From: Halobacillus_B rhizosphaerae
GTDB taxonomy: Bacteria > Bacillota > Bacilli > Bacillales > Halobacillaceae
DNA: 64,000 bases
NCBI RefSeq assembly: GCF_046719735.1
Contig: NZ_JAUTWQ010000009.1
Span: forward strand, 1-64,000
Direction: 5' to 3'
In this document: positions 27,134 to 35,411 of the stretch, in pieces
Layout: every line of letters starts with the position of its first letter
Numbering within the stretch: the first letter of the stretch is position 1
Made by a program: the position numbers and the translations under genes
Notes under the pieces: model-generated
Database searches by the model: none
Told to the model about the DNA's origin: nothing
The model's input: only the letters and a program-made list of their open reading frames with translations

Positions 27134-27349
27134 GTGCTTGCAAATATATTATGGGGGATATTCCTTGTCGTTTTTGTTGCCTTTATGTTTTATATGGATA
27201 AGAGAAAGCAGAAGAAGCGGATTCATCTCCATTCTTATAAAAAGGCAGAACCAACCGAGAAAGAAAAAGAAGTGGAAAGAGCGATTGAAAGAGAAAAGTC
27301 ATTTAGAGGTGGTCCTCCCATGGGCGGTGGAGGCGGCATAGGAATGTAG
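27134..27349 (+). CDS. Small single-pass membrane protein with glycine-rich tail (second of a pair)
   Basis: The product of 71 residues has an N-terminal helix (ILWGIFLVVFVAFMFYMD), then a long basic and Glu-rich stretch, and ends in GGPPMGGGGGIGM. The GTG start at 27134 is preceded by AGAAAGGAG. It lies about 50 bp after the previous small gene and shares its helix-charged linker-MGGG tail layout. Function unknown; the charged stretch could form a short coiled coil. Confidence 0.6.
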   Translation: MLANILWGIFLVVFVAFMFYMDKRKQKKRIHLHSYKKAEPTEKEKEVERAIEREKSFRGGPPMGGGGGIGM

Positions 27350-27451
27350 AAGTCGCGATGATTGCTTTAAATCCCAGCTATTTTTCAGAAAATAAGACTG
27401 ACATTCCTTTCCAGCTTCCTATACAATGATTCATAGAAAGGGGCTGGAGAT

Positions 27452-28135
27452 TTGACGAGACCAAGAATAGTGTTAAATGTGTTTTCTTCGATTGATGGAA
27501 GAATTACAACTTCAACGAATCGCAATGTTGCTGAATGGACAGCGGATGGATTGGATGGTGACGCGCATGAAATTACCCAGCAGCTGTACGATGATTTGGA
27601 GTGTGATGGTCTGTTATCGGGAAGTGAAACTCTGATGGTGTATGGAAACCATTGGATTCCGCTTGACCCACCTTTATATGAGCCTCAGAAATCAAAAGCC
27701 TACATTGTTTTTGATGGGAAGGGGAGGATAGATTGGCAGCAGACAGAGGGGCTGATTGTAGTCACTAAGGAAAATGTTTCAGCTCATTATCTTCAGCAGC
27801 TCAATGACAAAGAAATCACCTATGTTCAGGCAGGGATAGGAGAATACATAGATTTACCTCTGGCTCTTGCTAAGCTTTATTCACTCGGGTTCCGAAGACT
27901 TGGTCTAAGCGGCGGTGGTTCGATCAACGGTGCTTTTTTACGTCAGGGACTGATCGACGAAGTAAGTCTCGTTCTCGCTCCCCTGGCTATTGGCGGTAAA
28001 AACACGCCCTCAATTTTTGATTGTGACGATTTAATAGACATAGAGGGAGTAACGAAATTGGAATTGAAAACAGTTAAAACAGTAGGACATGGATCTGTCT
28101 GGCTGAATTATACTGTACTAAATACAGTTGAATGA
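27452..28135 (+). CDS. RibD C-terminal-like / dihydrofolate reductase fold protein
   Basis: The protein of 227 residues has the RibD reductase-domain fold: an N-terminal VLNVFSSIDGRITTS strand-loop, a central LLSGSETL segment and the late LGLSGGGSINGAFLRQGLIDE motif that binds NADPH. It lacks a deaminase domain, so it is a stand-alone pyrimidine-reductase-like protein whose substrate may differ from the riboflavin intermediate. TTG 27452 is used because GGAG lies 5 bases upstream. No other riboflavin gene is near. Confidence 0.82.
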   Translation: MTRPRIVLNVFSSIDGRITTSTNRNVAEWTADGLDGDAHEITQQLYDDLECDGLLSGSETLMVYGNHWIPLDPPLYEPQKSKAYIVFDGKGRIDWQQTEGLIVVTKENVSAHYLQQLNDKEITYVQAGIGEYIDLPLALAKLYSLGFRRLGLSGGGSINGAFLRQGLIDEVSLVLAPLAIGGKNTPSIFDCDDLIDIEGVTKLELKTVKTVGHGSVWLNYTVLNTVE

Positions 28136-28141
28136 TAAAAA

Positions 28142-28177
28142 ATAGAGAGTTCAACCTGAGGAGGATGAACTCTCTAT
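28142..28177. terminator. Bidirectional terminator between convergent genes
   Basis: ATAGAGAGTTCA at 28142-28153 pairs perfectly with TGAACTCTCTAT at 28166-28177; A-rich sequence precedes it and a T-containing stretch follows. Confidence 0.8.
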
Positions 28178-28184
28178 ACTTATC

Positions 28185-28952
28185 TTATAATCCAAACGAC
28201 GTCATTCCGCCATCAATAAATATATTCTGACCTGTTACATAACTAGAACCGCTGGCAGCGAGATATAAAATGGAGGTTTTTAATTCATCCAGCGAACCGA
28301 CCCGCTTCATTGGAGTCCTATTCTCAACCATTTCTTTGAAGTCTTTATCCTCAAGGCTCTTCTTATTAAATTCTGTTTCGAAAAACCACGGGCTGATCGC
28401 ATTTACGGTTATATTATATGAAGCAAGCTCCCCGGCAAGCTGTTTGGTCAGATGGATGACCCCTGCTTTACTCGTTCCATAAACAGAACTGAAAAACAAG
28501 CTCACATCTCCCGCAACAGACGCGGTATTAATGATTCTGCCGTATCCCTGTTTCTTCATATAAGGCAAAGCCGCCTGACTCATAAAGAATACGGATTTCA
28601 CATTGGTGTCCATCACTTTATCCCATCCGGATTCATCCAGATCCTCAATATTTCCACGCACTGTAGTTCCTGCATTATTGACTAAAATATCGATCGATCC
28701 ATACTCATCATTGATCTGAGCTAGCACGTCTTGAATCTGTTCATTATTCGTAACATCACAGCTATAAGCTGTAGCGTCTGTATTGGTTTTATAATGAATT
28801 TCTTCTGCAGCGTCTCTTACTTTTTCGAGTGTACGTCCTAGCAAGACTACTTTCGCACCGCTCTCAGCGAGGGTCTCCGCCATTAGTTTTCCTATGCCGC
28901 TGCCGCCTCCTGTAATTACTGCTACTTTTCCGATATTTGAGAACAAATCCAT
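28185..28952 (-). CDS. Short-chain dehydrogenase/reductase
   Basis: This classical SDR of 255 residues has the nucleotide motif TGGGSGIG near residue 14, NNAG in LVNNAGTT, the catalytic Ser in INTASVAG, and the YxxxK pair in VYGTSKAGVIH. It would reduce or oxidise a hydroxy/keto substrate with NAD(P). ATG 28952 is preceded by AAAGGAG; an in-frame start at 28985 lacks a site. The substrate is not evident from neighbours. The gene is divergent from the nucleoside deaminase gene. Confidence 0.9.
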   Translation of the reverse strand: MDLFSNIGKVAVITGGGSGIGKLMAETLAESGAKVVLLGRTLEKVRDAAEEIHYKTNTDATAYSCDVTNNEQIQDVLAQINDEYGSIDILVNNAGTTVRGNIEDLDESGWDKVMDTNVKSVFFMSQAALPYMKKQGYGRIINTASVAGDVSLFFSSVYGTSKAGVIHLTKQLAGELASYNITVNAISPWFFETEFNKKSLEDKDFKEMVENRTPMKRVGSLDELKTSILYLAASGSSYVTGQNIFIDGGMTSFGL

Positions 28953-29211
28953 TGCTTCCACTCCTTTACAAGTTGATCGCTTCATTGCCTGAATAGTTTA
29001 TTAGTCTTTTACTGCATGATGGTTATTTTCCCCATATATAAAGGAACAAACTTCTTCTTAGGAAAATGGGCAAGTTCTAGCGAGCAGTATCAGCACGACA
29101 AAAGATATTGAAATCTGTACAGAAGGGGAGTAGTTTGATTAGAACTCTATGATTGACGGTACTATGTATCATGAATACCCCAGAGTCTTCGCTTAACGGG
29201 CTTCCACTGTC

Positions 29212-29263
29212 ATAAGGAATGCTTCCCCATAGGAGGTATAAAAGAGAGTGGGGCAATCCTTAT
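29212..29263. other. Extended hairpin in the intergenic region 28953-29338
   Basis: ATAAGGA-A-TGC-TT-CCCCA pairs with TGGGG-CA-A-TCCTTAT around a loop containing AGGAGGT. The rest of this 386-base gap shows no convincing gene. The frame of the downstream deaminase is open through the hairpin, but the conserved protein starts only at 29339. It may be a structured leader of the deaminase mRNA. Confidence 0.4.
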
Positions 29264-29338
29264 ACGCTGCATGAAATGGCAGGAAAGATATTTATCCTTT
29301 ATAATGATGGAGAATTCAATAGGAAATGGAGTGCTTCT

Positions 29339-29797
29339 ATGACGTACAACGATGAATATTTCATGAAGATAGCTATCGAACAAGCGTCAAAATCCAGAGC
29401 AGAAGGAAACGAACCTTTTGGTGCGATTCTGGTTAAAAATAATGAGATTGTTAAAATAGCTGAGAACAAAGTACATACCCACTCAGACCCTACCTATCAT
29501 GCAGAAATAGGACTGATTAGAGATTTTTGTTCAGAAAATCAGTTATTTGATTTGGGGGCGTATACCTTATACACCAGCTGCGAGCCTTGTGTGATGTGTT
29601 CAGGGGCAATGGTTTGGTCTAATCTAGGTAAAATGGTATACAGCGTAACGCACGACCAATTAGCAAGCATAGCAGGTGATAACATTATGATTTCCTGTAA
29701 AGAGGTCTTCGCCAATAGCCCGCTGAAGCCTTCAGTAGTAGAACAAGTTTTAAATGAAGATGGGTTGAAGGTATTTGATGGCTACACGTTTGGATAA
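29339..29797 (+). CDS. Nucleoside deaminase (CMP/dCMP deaminase superfamily; guanine or cytosine-type)
   Basis: The zinc deaminase has 152 residues, with the HAE motif in YHAEIGLIRDFC and the two Cys ligands in SCEPCVMCSGAMVW. The Glu of HAE is the proton shuttle. The short length and the EPFGAILVKNNEIV start fit GuaD-like or TadA-like deaminases; a stand-alone free-base or nucleoside deaminase is more likely than TadA, because the tRNA-binding basic residues are not obvious. ATG 29339 follows GGAG about 7 bases upstream. A strong terminator follows. Confidence 0.82.
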   Translation: MTYNDEYFMKIAIEQASKSRAEGNEPFGAILVKNNEIVKIAENKVHTHSDPTYHAEIGLIRDFCSENQLFDLGAYTLYTSCEPCVMCSGAMVWSNLGKMVYSVTHDQLASIAGDNIMISCKEVFANSPLKPSVVEQVLNEDGLKVFDGYTFG

Positions 29798-29892
29798 AAC
29801 CGCTCATATTTAATATGTTGTCAGCAGGATGTTTATATCGTTGGAGTAGACCCTAGTTCAATCTCCCTGCGGAAATAATCTTCACACACACT

Positions 29893-29935
29893 AACCCCGT
29901 CCCTTTAACAAACGATTAAAGGAACGGGGTTTTAT
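29893..29935 (+). terminator. Rho-independent terminator after the deaminase gene
   Basis: AACCCCGT-C-CCTTTAA pairs with TTAAAGG-A-ACGGGGTT, then TTTATT. Confidence 0.85.
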
Positions 29936-30012
29936 TCGTTTTTTCTAGTGTGTCGAAGTGGAGAGGTTAGAAAAGGCACAAACAAACGGAAAGGTACTAT
30001 CTTTTTCTTTGT

Positions 30013-30933
30013 TTACTTATTTTCTTTCCCTATTTCAGGAAGAACGGTTCTCGCCACCTTTTTGTCCAATGCTTCGTAATCGTAATACTTGATCGTTTCG
30101 TATAGTTCTTCACGCGATTGCATATCTTCAAGCTTATCTTCTTGAGTATCATTCTTCATGATCTCAGAAAAAATCCTTTCATATGCCTTTGCAGCTACTC
30201 GAAGAGAGGTGACTGGATAAATGACCATATCCATCCCGAACGAGTGGAAGTCTTCACCGGTAAAATAGGGGGTTTTCCCAAACTCGGTCATGTTCGCGAG
30301 CAGGGGAGCTTGAATGGAAGAAGAAGCATGCCGAAAATCTTCCTCAGTAATGAAAGCTTCCGGGAAGATCGCATCGGCACCCGCTTCCACATATTGATTG
30401 GCACGCTCAATGGCTTTTTCCATTCCTTCAACGGACTTAGCATCGGTCCGTGCAACAATGACAAGGGTCGGGGCGACTTCTTTGATCGTGCGGATTTTTT
30501 GCATCATTTCTTCAGCTTCAATTAACTTTTTCCCGTTTAAATGCCCGCATTTCTTTGGCATGGCCTGGTCTTCGATTTGTACCCCGGCAACGCCTGATTC
30601 GACCATTTCTCTTGCCGCCCTGGCTACGTTAATGACTCCACCATACCCTGTATCGATATCTACGAGAAGGGGGAGGTCTGAAGCACGAATAAGCTCCTGT
30701 GCTTTTGCAGCCATTTCGTTCGAATAAATAAGTCCAAGATCAGGTAGAGCCTTACTGGCAGTGAAGGCTGCCCCGGATAAGTAAATGGCGTGGAAACCGG
30801 TGTCTCTTGCAATTTTTGCAGACATACCGTCGTGGGCGCCGGGAATTTTTAATAGTTCTGGTTGACCGATCAGACGTTTGAAAGTTGCCGCTCTTTCTTG
30901 CTGAGTGGATCTTGGTTCAACGATCCATGACAT
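30013..30933 (-). CDS. prpB: Methylisocitrate lyase
   Basis: This TIM-barrel enzyme of the isocitrate lyase/PEP mutase superfamily has 306 residues. It shows the Mg-binding DIDTGYGG and EDQAMPKKCGH, the latter holding the catalytic Cys in KKCGH. The region VARTDAKSVEGMEKAIERA is also typical of PrpB. It cleaves 2-methylisocitrate to pyruvate and succinate, the last step of the methylcitrate cycle. It is the third gene of a prpC-prpD-prpB operon and lies 22 bp after prpD. The homologue in Bacillus subtilis is YqiQ. Confidence 0.93.
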   Translation of the reverse strand: MSWIVEPRSTQQERAATFKRLIGQPELLKIPGAHDGMSAKIARDTGFHAIYLSGAAFTASKALPDLGLIYSNEMAAKAQELIRASDLPLLVDIDTGYGGVINVARAAREMVESGVAGVQIEDQAMPKKCGHLNGKKLIEAEEMMQKIRTIKEVAPTLVIVARTDAKSVEGMEKAIERANQYVEAGADAIFPEAFITEEDFRHASSSIQAPLLANMTEFGKTPYFTGEDFHSFGMDMVIYPVTSLRVAAKAYERIFSEIMKNDTQEDKLEDMQSREELYETIKYYDYEALDKKVARTVLPEIGKENK

Positions 30934-30955
30934 ATCACATTGCCCCTTCCATCTC

Positions 30956-32398
30956 TTATATTCTAAATAGCTCTATGAAATTGTTAACAGGTGTATCTGT
31001 AAGCTCGTTGTAATCCTCACAGATATTAAGAATTCGGTTGACCTGACGAAATGGAAATCGCGTCTTTAGATTACTTTGAAATTTATTTAATAGCAGCGGT
31101 ATTCCTTCGTCGCGACGACGGCGATGGCCGAGTGGGTATTCGATGGCGACCTCTTCTGTAGACGTGCCATCGTTAAAGAACACTTGGACGGCATTAGCTA
31201 TGGAACGCTTCTCGGGATCTAAGTAATCTTTGGAATACGGTTCATGTTCAATCACTTTCATGACGTTTCGTAAACGGTCGATTTCAGGGTTGCGGGCTAT
31301 ATCGTCTTCATAATGGTCGGCATTCAACGATCCATACAAAAGACCAATAGCTGTAATGTATTGCAAACAATGATCACGGTCTGCGGGGTTTTGCAGCGGA
31401 CCTTTTTTATCTATGATTCGGATGGCAGATTCATGAGTCGTAATGGTAACGCGATCAATTTCAGCAATTCTTCCTTTCACTTGATCATGAAGTTCAATCG
31501 CCGCTTCTGCTGCCGTTTGGGCATGAAATTCAGCGGGGAAGGAAATCTTAAATAAGATGTTTTCCATCACATAAGAATCGAGTGGACGTGCCAAGGTAAG
31601 TTCCCTTCCTTTGAAAAGGACATCTTGGAACCCCCAGTTAGGTGCAGACAACGCGGTCCTATACCCCATTTCTCCGCTCATTGTCATCAATGCCAGCCTG
31701 ACACCTCGACTTGTTGCATCACCGGCCGCCCAAGATTTCCTTGAGCCTGTGTTTGGTACATGTCTGTAGGTGCGAAGACTGGAGTTATCGATCCAGGCTT
31801 GCGAGACCGCATTCGACACGTCTTCTTTACTTCCTCCTAACATGGCTGTTACTACCGCTGTTGTGGCTACTTTCACGTAAAGAACGTGGTCAAGACCTTC
31901 TCGATTGAGGCTGTTTTCTAGAGCTAACACCCCTTGGATTTCGTGTGCCTTCACCATATTTTCAAGAACGGTATCCATCTTCAGCGGTTCTTTTCCTTCC
32001 GTAATTCGTTTCCGGCTAATGTAATCGGATATGGCGAGGATTCCACCTAAGTTGTCCGAAGGATGTCCCCACTCTGCGGCAAGCCACGTATCATTGTAAT
32101 CAAGCCAGCGGATCATGCATCCAATATTAAATGCTGCGTGGACGGGATCCAATTCATAAGGTGTACCGGGCACACGGGAGCCATTCGGTACGATGGTTCC
32201 AGGTACAATAGGTCCTAAGTGCTTTGTACATTCCGGATACCGCAAGGCAAGAAACCCGCATCCTAACGTATCCATCAAAACGTATTGAGCGGTTTCTAAA
32301 GCTTCGCTGCTTGTAATCTTTCCATAAACTGCGTATTCTGCGATTCGCTCCATTACTTGATCAGTCGTTTGTGATGTATTAACTTTCACTTCTGTCAT
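30956..32398 (-). CDS. prpD: 2-methylcitrate dehydratase
   Basis: The protein has 480 residues and belongs to the MmgE/PrpD family. Recognisable regions are YVLMDTLGCGFLALRYPE near the start, NIGCMIRWLDYNDTWLAAEWGHPSDNLG in two parts, and the YPLGHRRRRDEGIPLLLNKF end. It dehydrates 2-methylcitrate to 2-methyl-cis-aconitate. GGTGGAG precedes ATG 32398. A gap of about 70 bp separates it from prpC. It shares the operon's riboswitch and cre control. Confidence 0.93.
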   Translation of the reverse strand: MTEVKVNTSQTTDQVMERIAEYAVYGKITSSEALETAQYVLMDTLGCGFLALRYPECTKHLGPIVPGTIVPNGSRVPGTPYELDPVHAAFNIGCMIRWLDYNDTWLAAEWGHPSDNLGGILAISDYISRKRITEGKEPLKMDTVLENMVKAHEIQGVLALENSLNREGLDHVLYVKVATTAVVTAMLGGSKEDVSNAVSQAWIDNSSLRTYRHVPNTGSRKSWAAGDATSRGVRLALMTMSGEMGYRTALSAPNWGFQDVLFKGRELTLARPLDSYVMENILFKISFPAEFHAQTAAEAAIELHDQVKGRIAEIDRVTITTHESAIRIIDKKGPLQNPADRDHCLQYITAIGLLYGSLNADHYEDDIARNPEIDRLRNVMKVIEHEPYSKDYLDPEKRSIANAVQVFFNDGTSTEEVAIEYPLGHRRRRDEGIPLLLNKFQSNLKTRFPFRQVNRILNICEDYNELTDTPVNNFIELFRI

Positions 32399-32471
32399 AC
32401 GTTATCTCCACCTTTTTCAATAGGTAATGTTTTTTAAAAGAGAAGGCAGGAACCTCTCCGGCAGCTCGCTA

Positions 32472-33587
32472 TTAAGGGTGCAGACCGCGTGGTCCCGTAT
32501 AGAGAACTCTTGGTCTGAACAATTTGTTGTTGGCGTATTGTTCAGATACATGAGCGCATAACCCAAGTGTACGGGCGGCAAAGAATATAGGCGTATATAA
32601 ATCTATTGGAATCCCTAGCAGATAGTAGACGGGTGCTGCATAGTAATCCAAATTAGGGTATAGACTCTTTTCTTCTTTCATCAGCTGTTCTCCTGCTTCG
32701 CACATTTCAAATAGTTTCTCGCATTTTCTATCTGCAGATAGTTCACGTAACGCTTCTTTCATTAGAGCCGCTCTAGGATCCATCTTCTTCATGTACACGC
32801 GATGGCCAAAGCCCATGACTTTTTCTTTATTGTTAAGTTTTTCATAAAGAAGGTGCCTGAATCCATCGATTGTTTCTCCTTCCAAAAGCATGTGCATGAC
32901 AGCTTCATTCGCTCCACCGTGGAGGTTGCCTTTCAATGAAGAGACGGCTCCAGTGAGTGCGCCATAGATGTCTGCGTTAGTCGAAGCAATGACGCGGGCT
33001 GTAAAGGTGGAGTTCGGCATTTCATGTTCACTATAGACCATTAAAGATTGATCAAAATAGTCCGCTTCAGCTTGTGTTGGCTCTTTGCCTGTGATCATGT
33101 ACAAGAAATTTGTACTATAAGGCAGTTCTTGTTTTGGTTCGACGACAGCTTCATCACGAAGGATATGATAGCTATTCGCCACGATGTTTGGAATCTGTGC
33201 CAGTAATTTGAGGGCGGTTTTGTTAATTTCAATTTCGCGGCGTTCGTCTAGATTTTTTTCGTATCCTGAGAGTGCGGATATCCCTGTTCGTAAAGCATCC
33301 ATCGGGTGAGTTTCTTTAGGCAGCTTGTTAAATAAGGAAAATAATTCTGCTGGCAGGTCATAATCTTTCTTGATTTCCAGCTCAAGAGAAGAGCGTTGTT
33401 CGTCATTTGGAAGCGTGCCGTGGAGTAAAAGCTGGACTAAATCCAGGTATTTTTTATTCTTTGCCAGCTCAATGAGCTCATAGCCGCGGAGGACGATTTC
33501 TTCCGCGTCCACGTCTAAATAAGACAGCTTTGTTTCTGTGGCAATGATTCCGTCTAATCCCGGTGTATAGGTCGTTTTTTCTAACAT
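32472..33587 (-). CDS. prpC: 2-methylcitrate synthase / citrate synthase family protein
   Basis: This citrate synthase of 371 residues is of the short Gram-positive type. Active-site regions are present: the His in LKGNLHGGANEAVM, the second His in GFGHRVYMKKMDPRA, and the Asp in the C-terminal IPIDLYTPIFFAART segment. As first gene of an operon with prpD and prpB, it most likely condenses propionyl-CoA with oxaloacetate, as MmgD and PrpC do. ATG 33587 follows GAGGGGA. Upstream lie a cre box, a terminator and a cobalamin riboswitch on the same strand. Confidence 0.92.
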   Translation of the reverse strand: MLEKTTYTPGLDGIIATETKLSYLDVDAEEIVLRGYELIELAKNKKYLDLVQLLLHGTLPNDEQRSSLELEIKKDYDLPAELFSLFNKLPKETHPMDALRTGISALSGYEKNLDERREIEINKTALKLLAQIPNIVANSYHILRDEAVVEPKQELPYSTNFLYMITGKEPTQAEADYFDQSLMVYSEHEMPNSTFTARVIASTNADIYGALTGAVSSLKGNLHGGANEAVMHMLLEGETIDGFRHLLYEKLNNKEKVMGFGHRVYMKKMDPRAALMKEALRELSADRKCEKLFEMCEAGEQLMKEEKSLYPNLDYYAAPVYYLLGIPIDLYTPIFFAARTLGLCAHVSEQYANNKLFRPRVLYTGPRGLHP

Positions 33588-33609
33588 AGAAAATCCCCTC
33601 TCACTCTAA

Positions 33610-33623
33610 AGTAAACGCTTTCA
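33610..33623. promoter_or_regulatory. Putative cre (CcpA) box in the prpC leader
   Basis: AGTAAACGCTTTCA matches the cre consensus TGWAANCGNTNWCA at 13 of 14 positions (first base differs). It lies between the leader terminator and the prpC start, so CcpA would act as a roadblock there. Confidence 0.65.
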
Positions 33624-33701
33624 AAAAAGTTTTAATTATTCCTTGATGTACCCGTGGCATTTGGTGAATTTTCTTCAAGGAAAATAGTGATGGAAATGCA
33701 G

Positions 33702-33736
33702 ACAATAAAAAAACAACTTCCTAAGAAAGTTGTTAA
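33702..33736 (-). terminator. Riboswitch-linked terminator in the prpC leader
   Basis: Read on the minus strand, AACAACTTTC pairs with GGAAGTTGTT (one G-U pair that exists only in this orientation) over a TTA loop and ends in TTTTTTTATT. It stands between the cobalamin riboswitch and prpC and is the likely expression platform. Confidence 0.85.
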
Positions 33737-33769
33737 GTTAAGAGCACAGCAATATTGTTCGAGCATGGA

Positions 33770-33817
33770 TTAATCAGGTATAGATTGTAAACGTCTGTCC
33801 ATGCTTTTCACTCGCAC
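33770..33817 (-). CDS. Putative 15-codon leader peptide between riboswitch and terminator
   Basis: On the minus strand AGGAGGTG is followed after 5 bases by GTG 33817, a frame of 15 codons (MRVKSMDRRLQSIPD) and TAA at 33770. It lies immediately after the cobalamin aptamer and before the leader terminator. The strong ribosome site is the main evidence. It could be a translated leader influencing the terminator, or the purine-rich stretch could be only part of the RNA switch. No homologue is recognised. Confidence 0.35.
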   Translation of the reverse strand: MRVKSMDRRLQSIPD

Positions 33818-33847
33818 TTAACACCTCCTATCCTCGTAGGTATTGAT

Positions 33848-34012
33848 GTTGGCTGACTTAGGCAGGTCTCCTGGCTTATGATCATTACTCCCTGGATCCT
33901 TCCCATTCTCAACGGAGAACAGTGGTTATTCCAGTTTGTTCACAAATACAGTTGCGGGACAGCATCGGATTTATACCGATTTCCCTTTTAAGCAAATAAG
34001 CATTGAACCAAC
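33848..34012 (-). ncRNA. Cobalamin (AdoCbl) riboswitch upstream of the prpC-prpD-prpB operon
   Basis: On the minus strand the B12 box AGCCAGGAGACCTGCC lies at 33876-33861. The conserved core GCTGTCCCGCAACTGT lies at 33963-33948, preceded by an AAATCGGTATAAATCCGAT hairpin. GTTGGTT near 34012 pairs with AGCCAAC at 33854-33848 to close P1. These are the hallmarks of the cobalamin riboswitch family. Downstream on this strand the only genes are prpC, prpD and prpB, with an intrinsic terminator between. Binding of B12 should therefore favour termination and lower methylcitrate-cycle expression; that direction is inferred from the family. Confidence 0.92.
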
Positions 34013-34259
34013 TTAATTGCACCTCAGTCTAAAGCGTATTTAGTTTTGACTTTATCAATGTAACAAAAATTCCGAAAATAAACAATAATTTCCTTAAAGG
34101 GTGTTGGGGGATACCTATCAATATAAACGGGGTGATGAAGAAAAAAGATTGTACCTTAGCTGTTCTAGTTCCTTATTTGAAGAAACAGATGTAAATATTA
34201 TACAATTGTTGTGTGTTTGATATTTCTAACAAACCGATTGAGTAGGAAGTGATATTCCT

Positions 34260-34610
34260 GTGCTTTTTGTATGTGGATGGCTATTTCTGACGGCAGGATT
34301 TTTCATGCACGTAAGACCCCCTAAAGAAATGAATAACTGGTATGGCTACAGAACTCCATTGTCTACAAAAAATCAAGATAACTGGGAGTTTGCTCAAAAC
34401 CACAGCCGGAAAATGTTTCTTAACTGCGGAGTACTTATGACCTTGCTAGGCGCTGTAAGTGGTTATTTCCTCATTAAAGGCAATACGGAAATGGTATTTA
34501 TCGTGGAGACCTTTGTTATATTGCCAATATTTTGTGCGATATTACTTTTTTCGACACACATTCGTTTAAAGAAATTTGATCGTCTTTCTCATAAAAACAA
34601 ACGATTTTAG
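34260..34610 (+). CDS. SdpI/YfhL family membrane protein
   Basis: The protein has 116 residues and about three transmembrane helices. The SdpI-family signature follows the first helix: PPKEMNNWYGYRTPLSTKN, then DNWEFAQNHSRKMF. In B. subtilis SdpI is the immunity protein and signal transducer for the SdpC toxin, and YfhL is a paralogue. No toxin gene is next to it here, so an orphan immunity or envelope role is possible. GTG 34260 has AGGAAGTGA about 6 bases upstream. The protein is shorter than SdpI itself, as are many family members. Confidence 0.82.
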   Translation: MLFVCGWLFLTAGFFMHVRPPKEMNNWYGYRTPLSTKNQDNWEFAQNHSRKMFLNCGVLMTLLGAVSGYFLIKGNTEMVFIVETFVILPIFCAILLFSTHIRLKKFDRLSHKNKRF

Positions 34611-34645
34611 TAGACTTCCTGATCTTAACCAAAGAAGGAACTCGA

Positions 34646-35341
34646 TTATTTATTCTTTCGAATTAGTTTCTTATATTGTAAGTCCCCATATCCGATAGTC
34701 GGGAAAAGCGCAAATAAATTTGTAAGCAATTCAGCTGTCGATAAGTTTCTATTCTTTTTGATATACTTGGTTACTGGATTCTCATCGTTCAGCATCATTA
34801 AATATAGATCTATGGCCTGATACATCACGGGAAGTACTTTGACAGATGCAGGGCTGTGATTTAACAGAACATCTTCATACACACGAGAATAATGACCGAG
34901 CTCAAGTTCAGTTTGACGTACCTTAAATTCATCTTCTCTGAAACTATGTAAGAAAACTCTTCCCTTGTAATTAGACTGTTCAAGGTAAGCGAGCAGGGTG
35001 AGAAGGTTCATTTGACAAAACATGTCTTTGCCAAACCATAAGATCATACATGGATAATGGTTGTTAAAGAGAGTATTTAAGGGGGTGATGACCTTATTAA
35101 TATAATCTTCTGTCGTCTCCAGGTGTCCCCTTGCTCTTGTTTCTATGAATTCCTTAGTAAATATTTTTGGAGTCGTGTCGTTTATACACATGGCTTCATT
35201 AAAAGGAGCATAATCAGATTGTCCCATCATTTTCTTCTCCTTAAACTCCTCATACATAACTTGGCCATTTAATATACTAAGGACATGTTCATCAGCCATA
35301 TCCCAGTTTTTATTAACCTTCATTTTTTGAGATAAATCCAT
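34646..35341 (-). CDS. Uncharacterised protein, possibly DUF1835-like
   Basis: This soluble protein has 231 residues. An early HVLSILNGQVMYEEFKEKKM strand-helix unit, a central CMILWFGKDMFCQMNLLTLL segment and an SFREDEFKV motif are reminiscent of DUF1835 proteins, in which an WYGxxxxxQ-type segment is conserved. The similarity is partial and I would not infer a function. A GGGGAAGGA site precedes ATG 35341. It is monocistronic on the minus strand and convergent with the SdpI family gene. Confidence 0.6.
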   Translation of the reverse strand: MDLSQKMKVNKNWDMADEHVLSILNGQVMYEEFKEKKMMGQSDYAPFNEAMCINDTTPKIFTKEFIETRARGHLETTEDYINKVITPLNTLFNNHYPCMILWFGKDMFCQMNLLTLLAYLEQSNYKGRVFLHSFREDEFKVRQTELELGHYSRVYEDVLLNHSPASVKVLPVMYQAIDLYLMMLNDENPVTKYIKKNRNLSTAELLTNLFALFPTIGYGDLQYKKLIRKNK

Positions 35342-35411
35342 ATCTATTCCTTCCCCTTTCTTATGGTAAAGAAAAAATTTTTATAAATAATGGACTTTAA
35401 CGATTCAGAAA

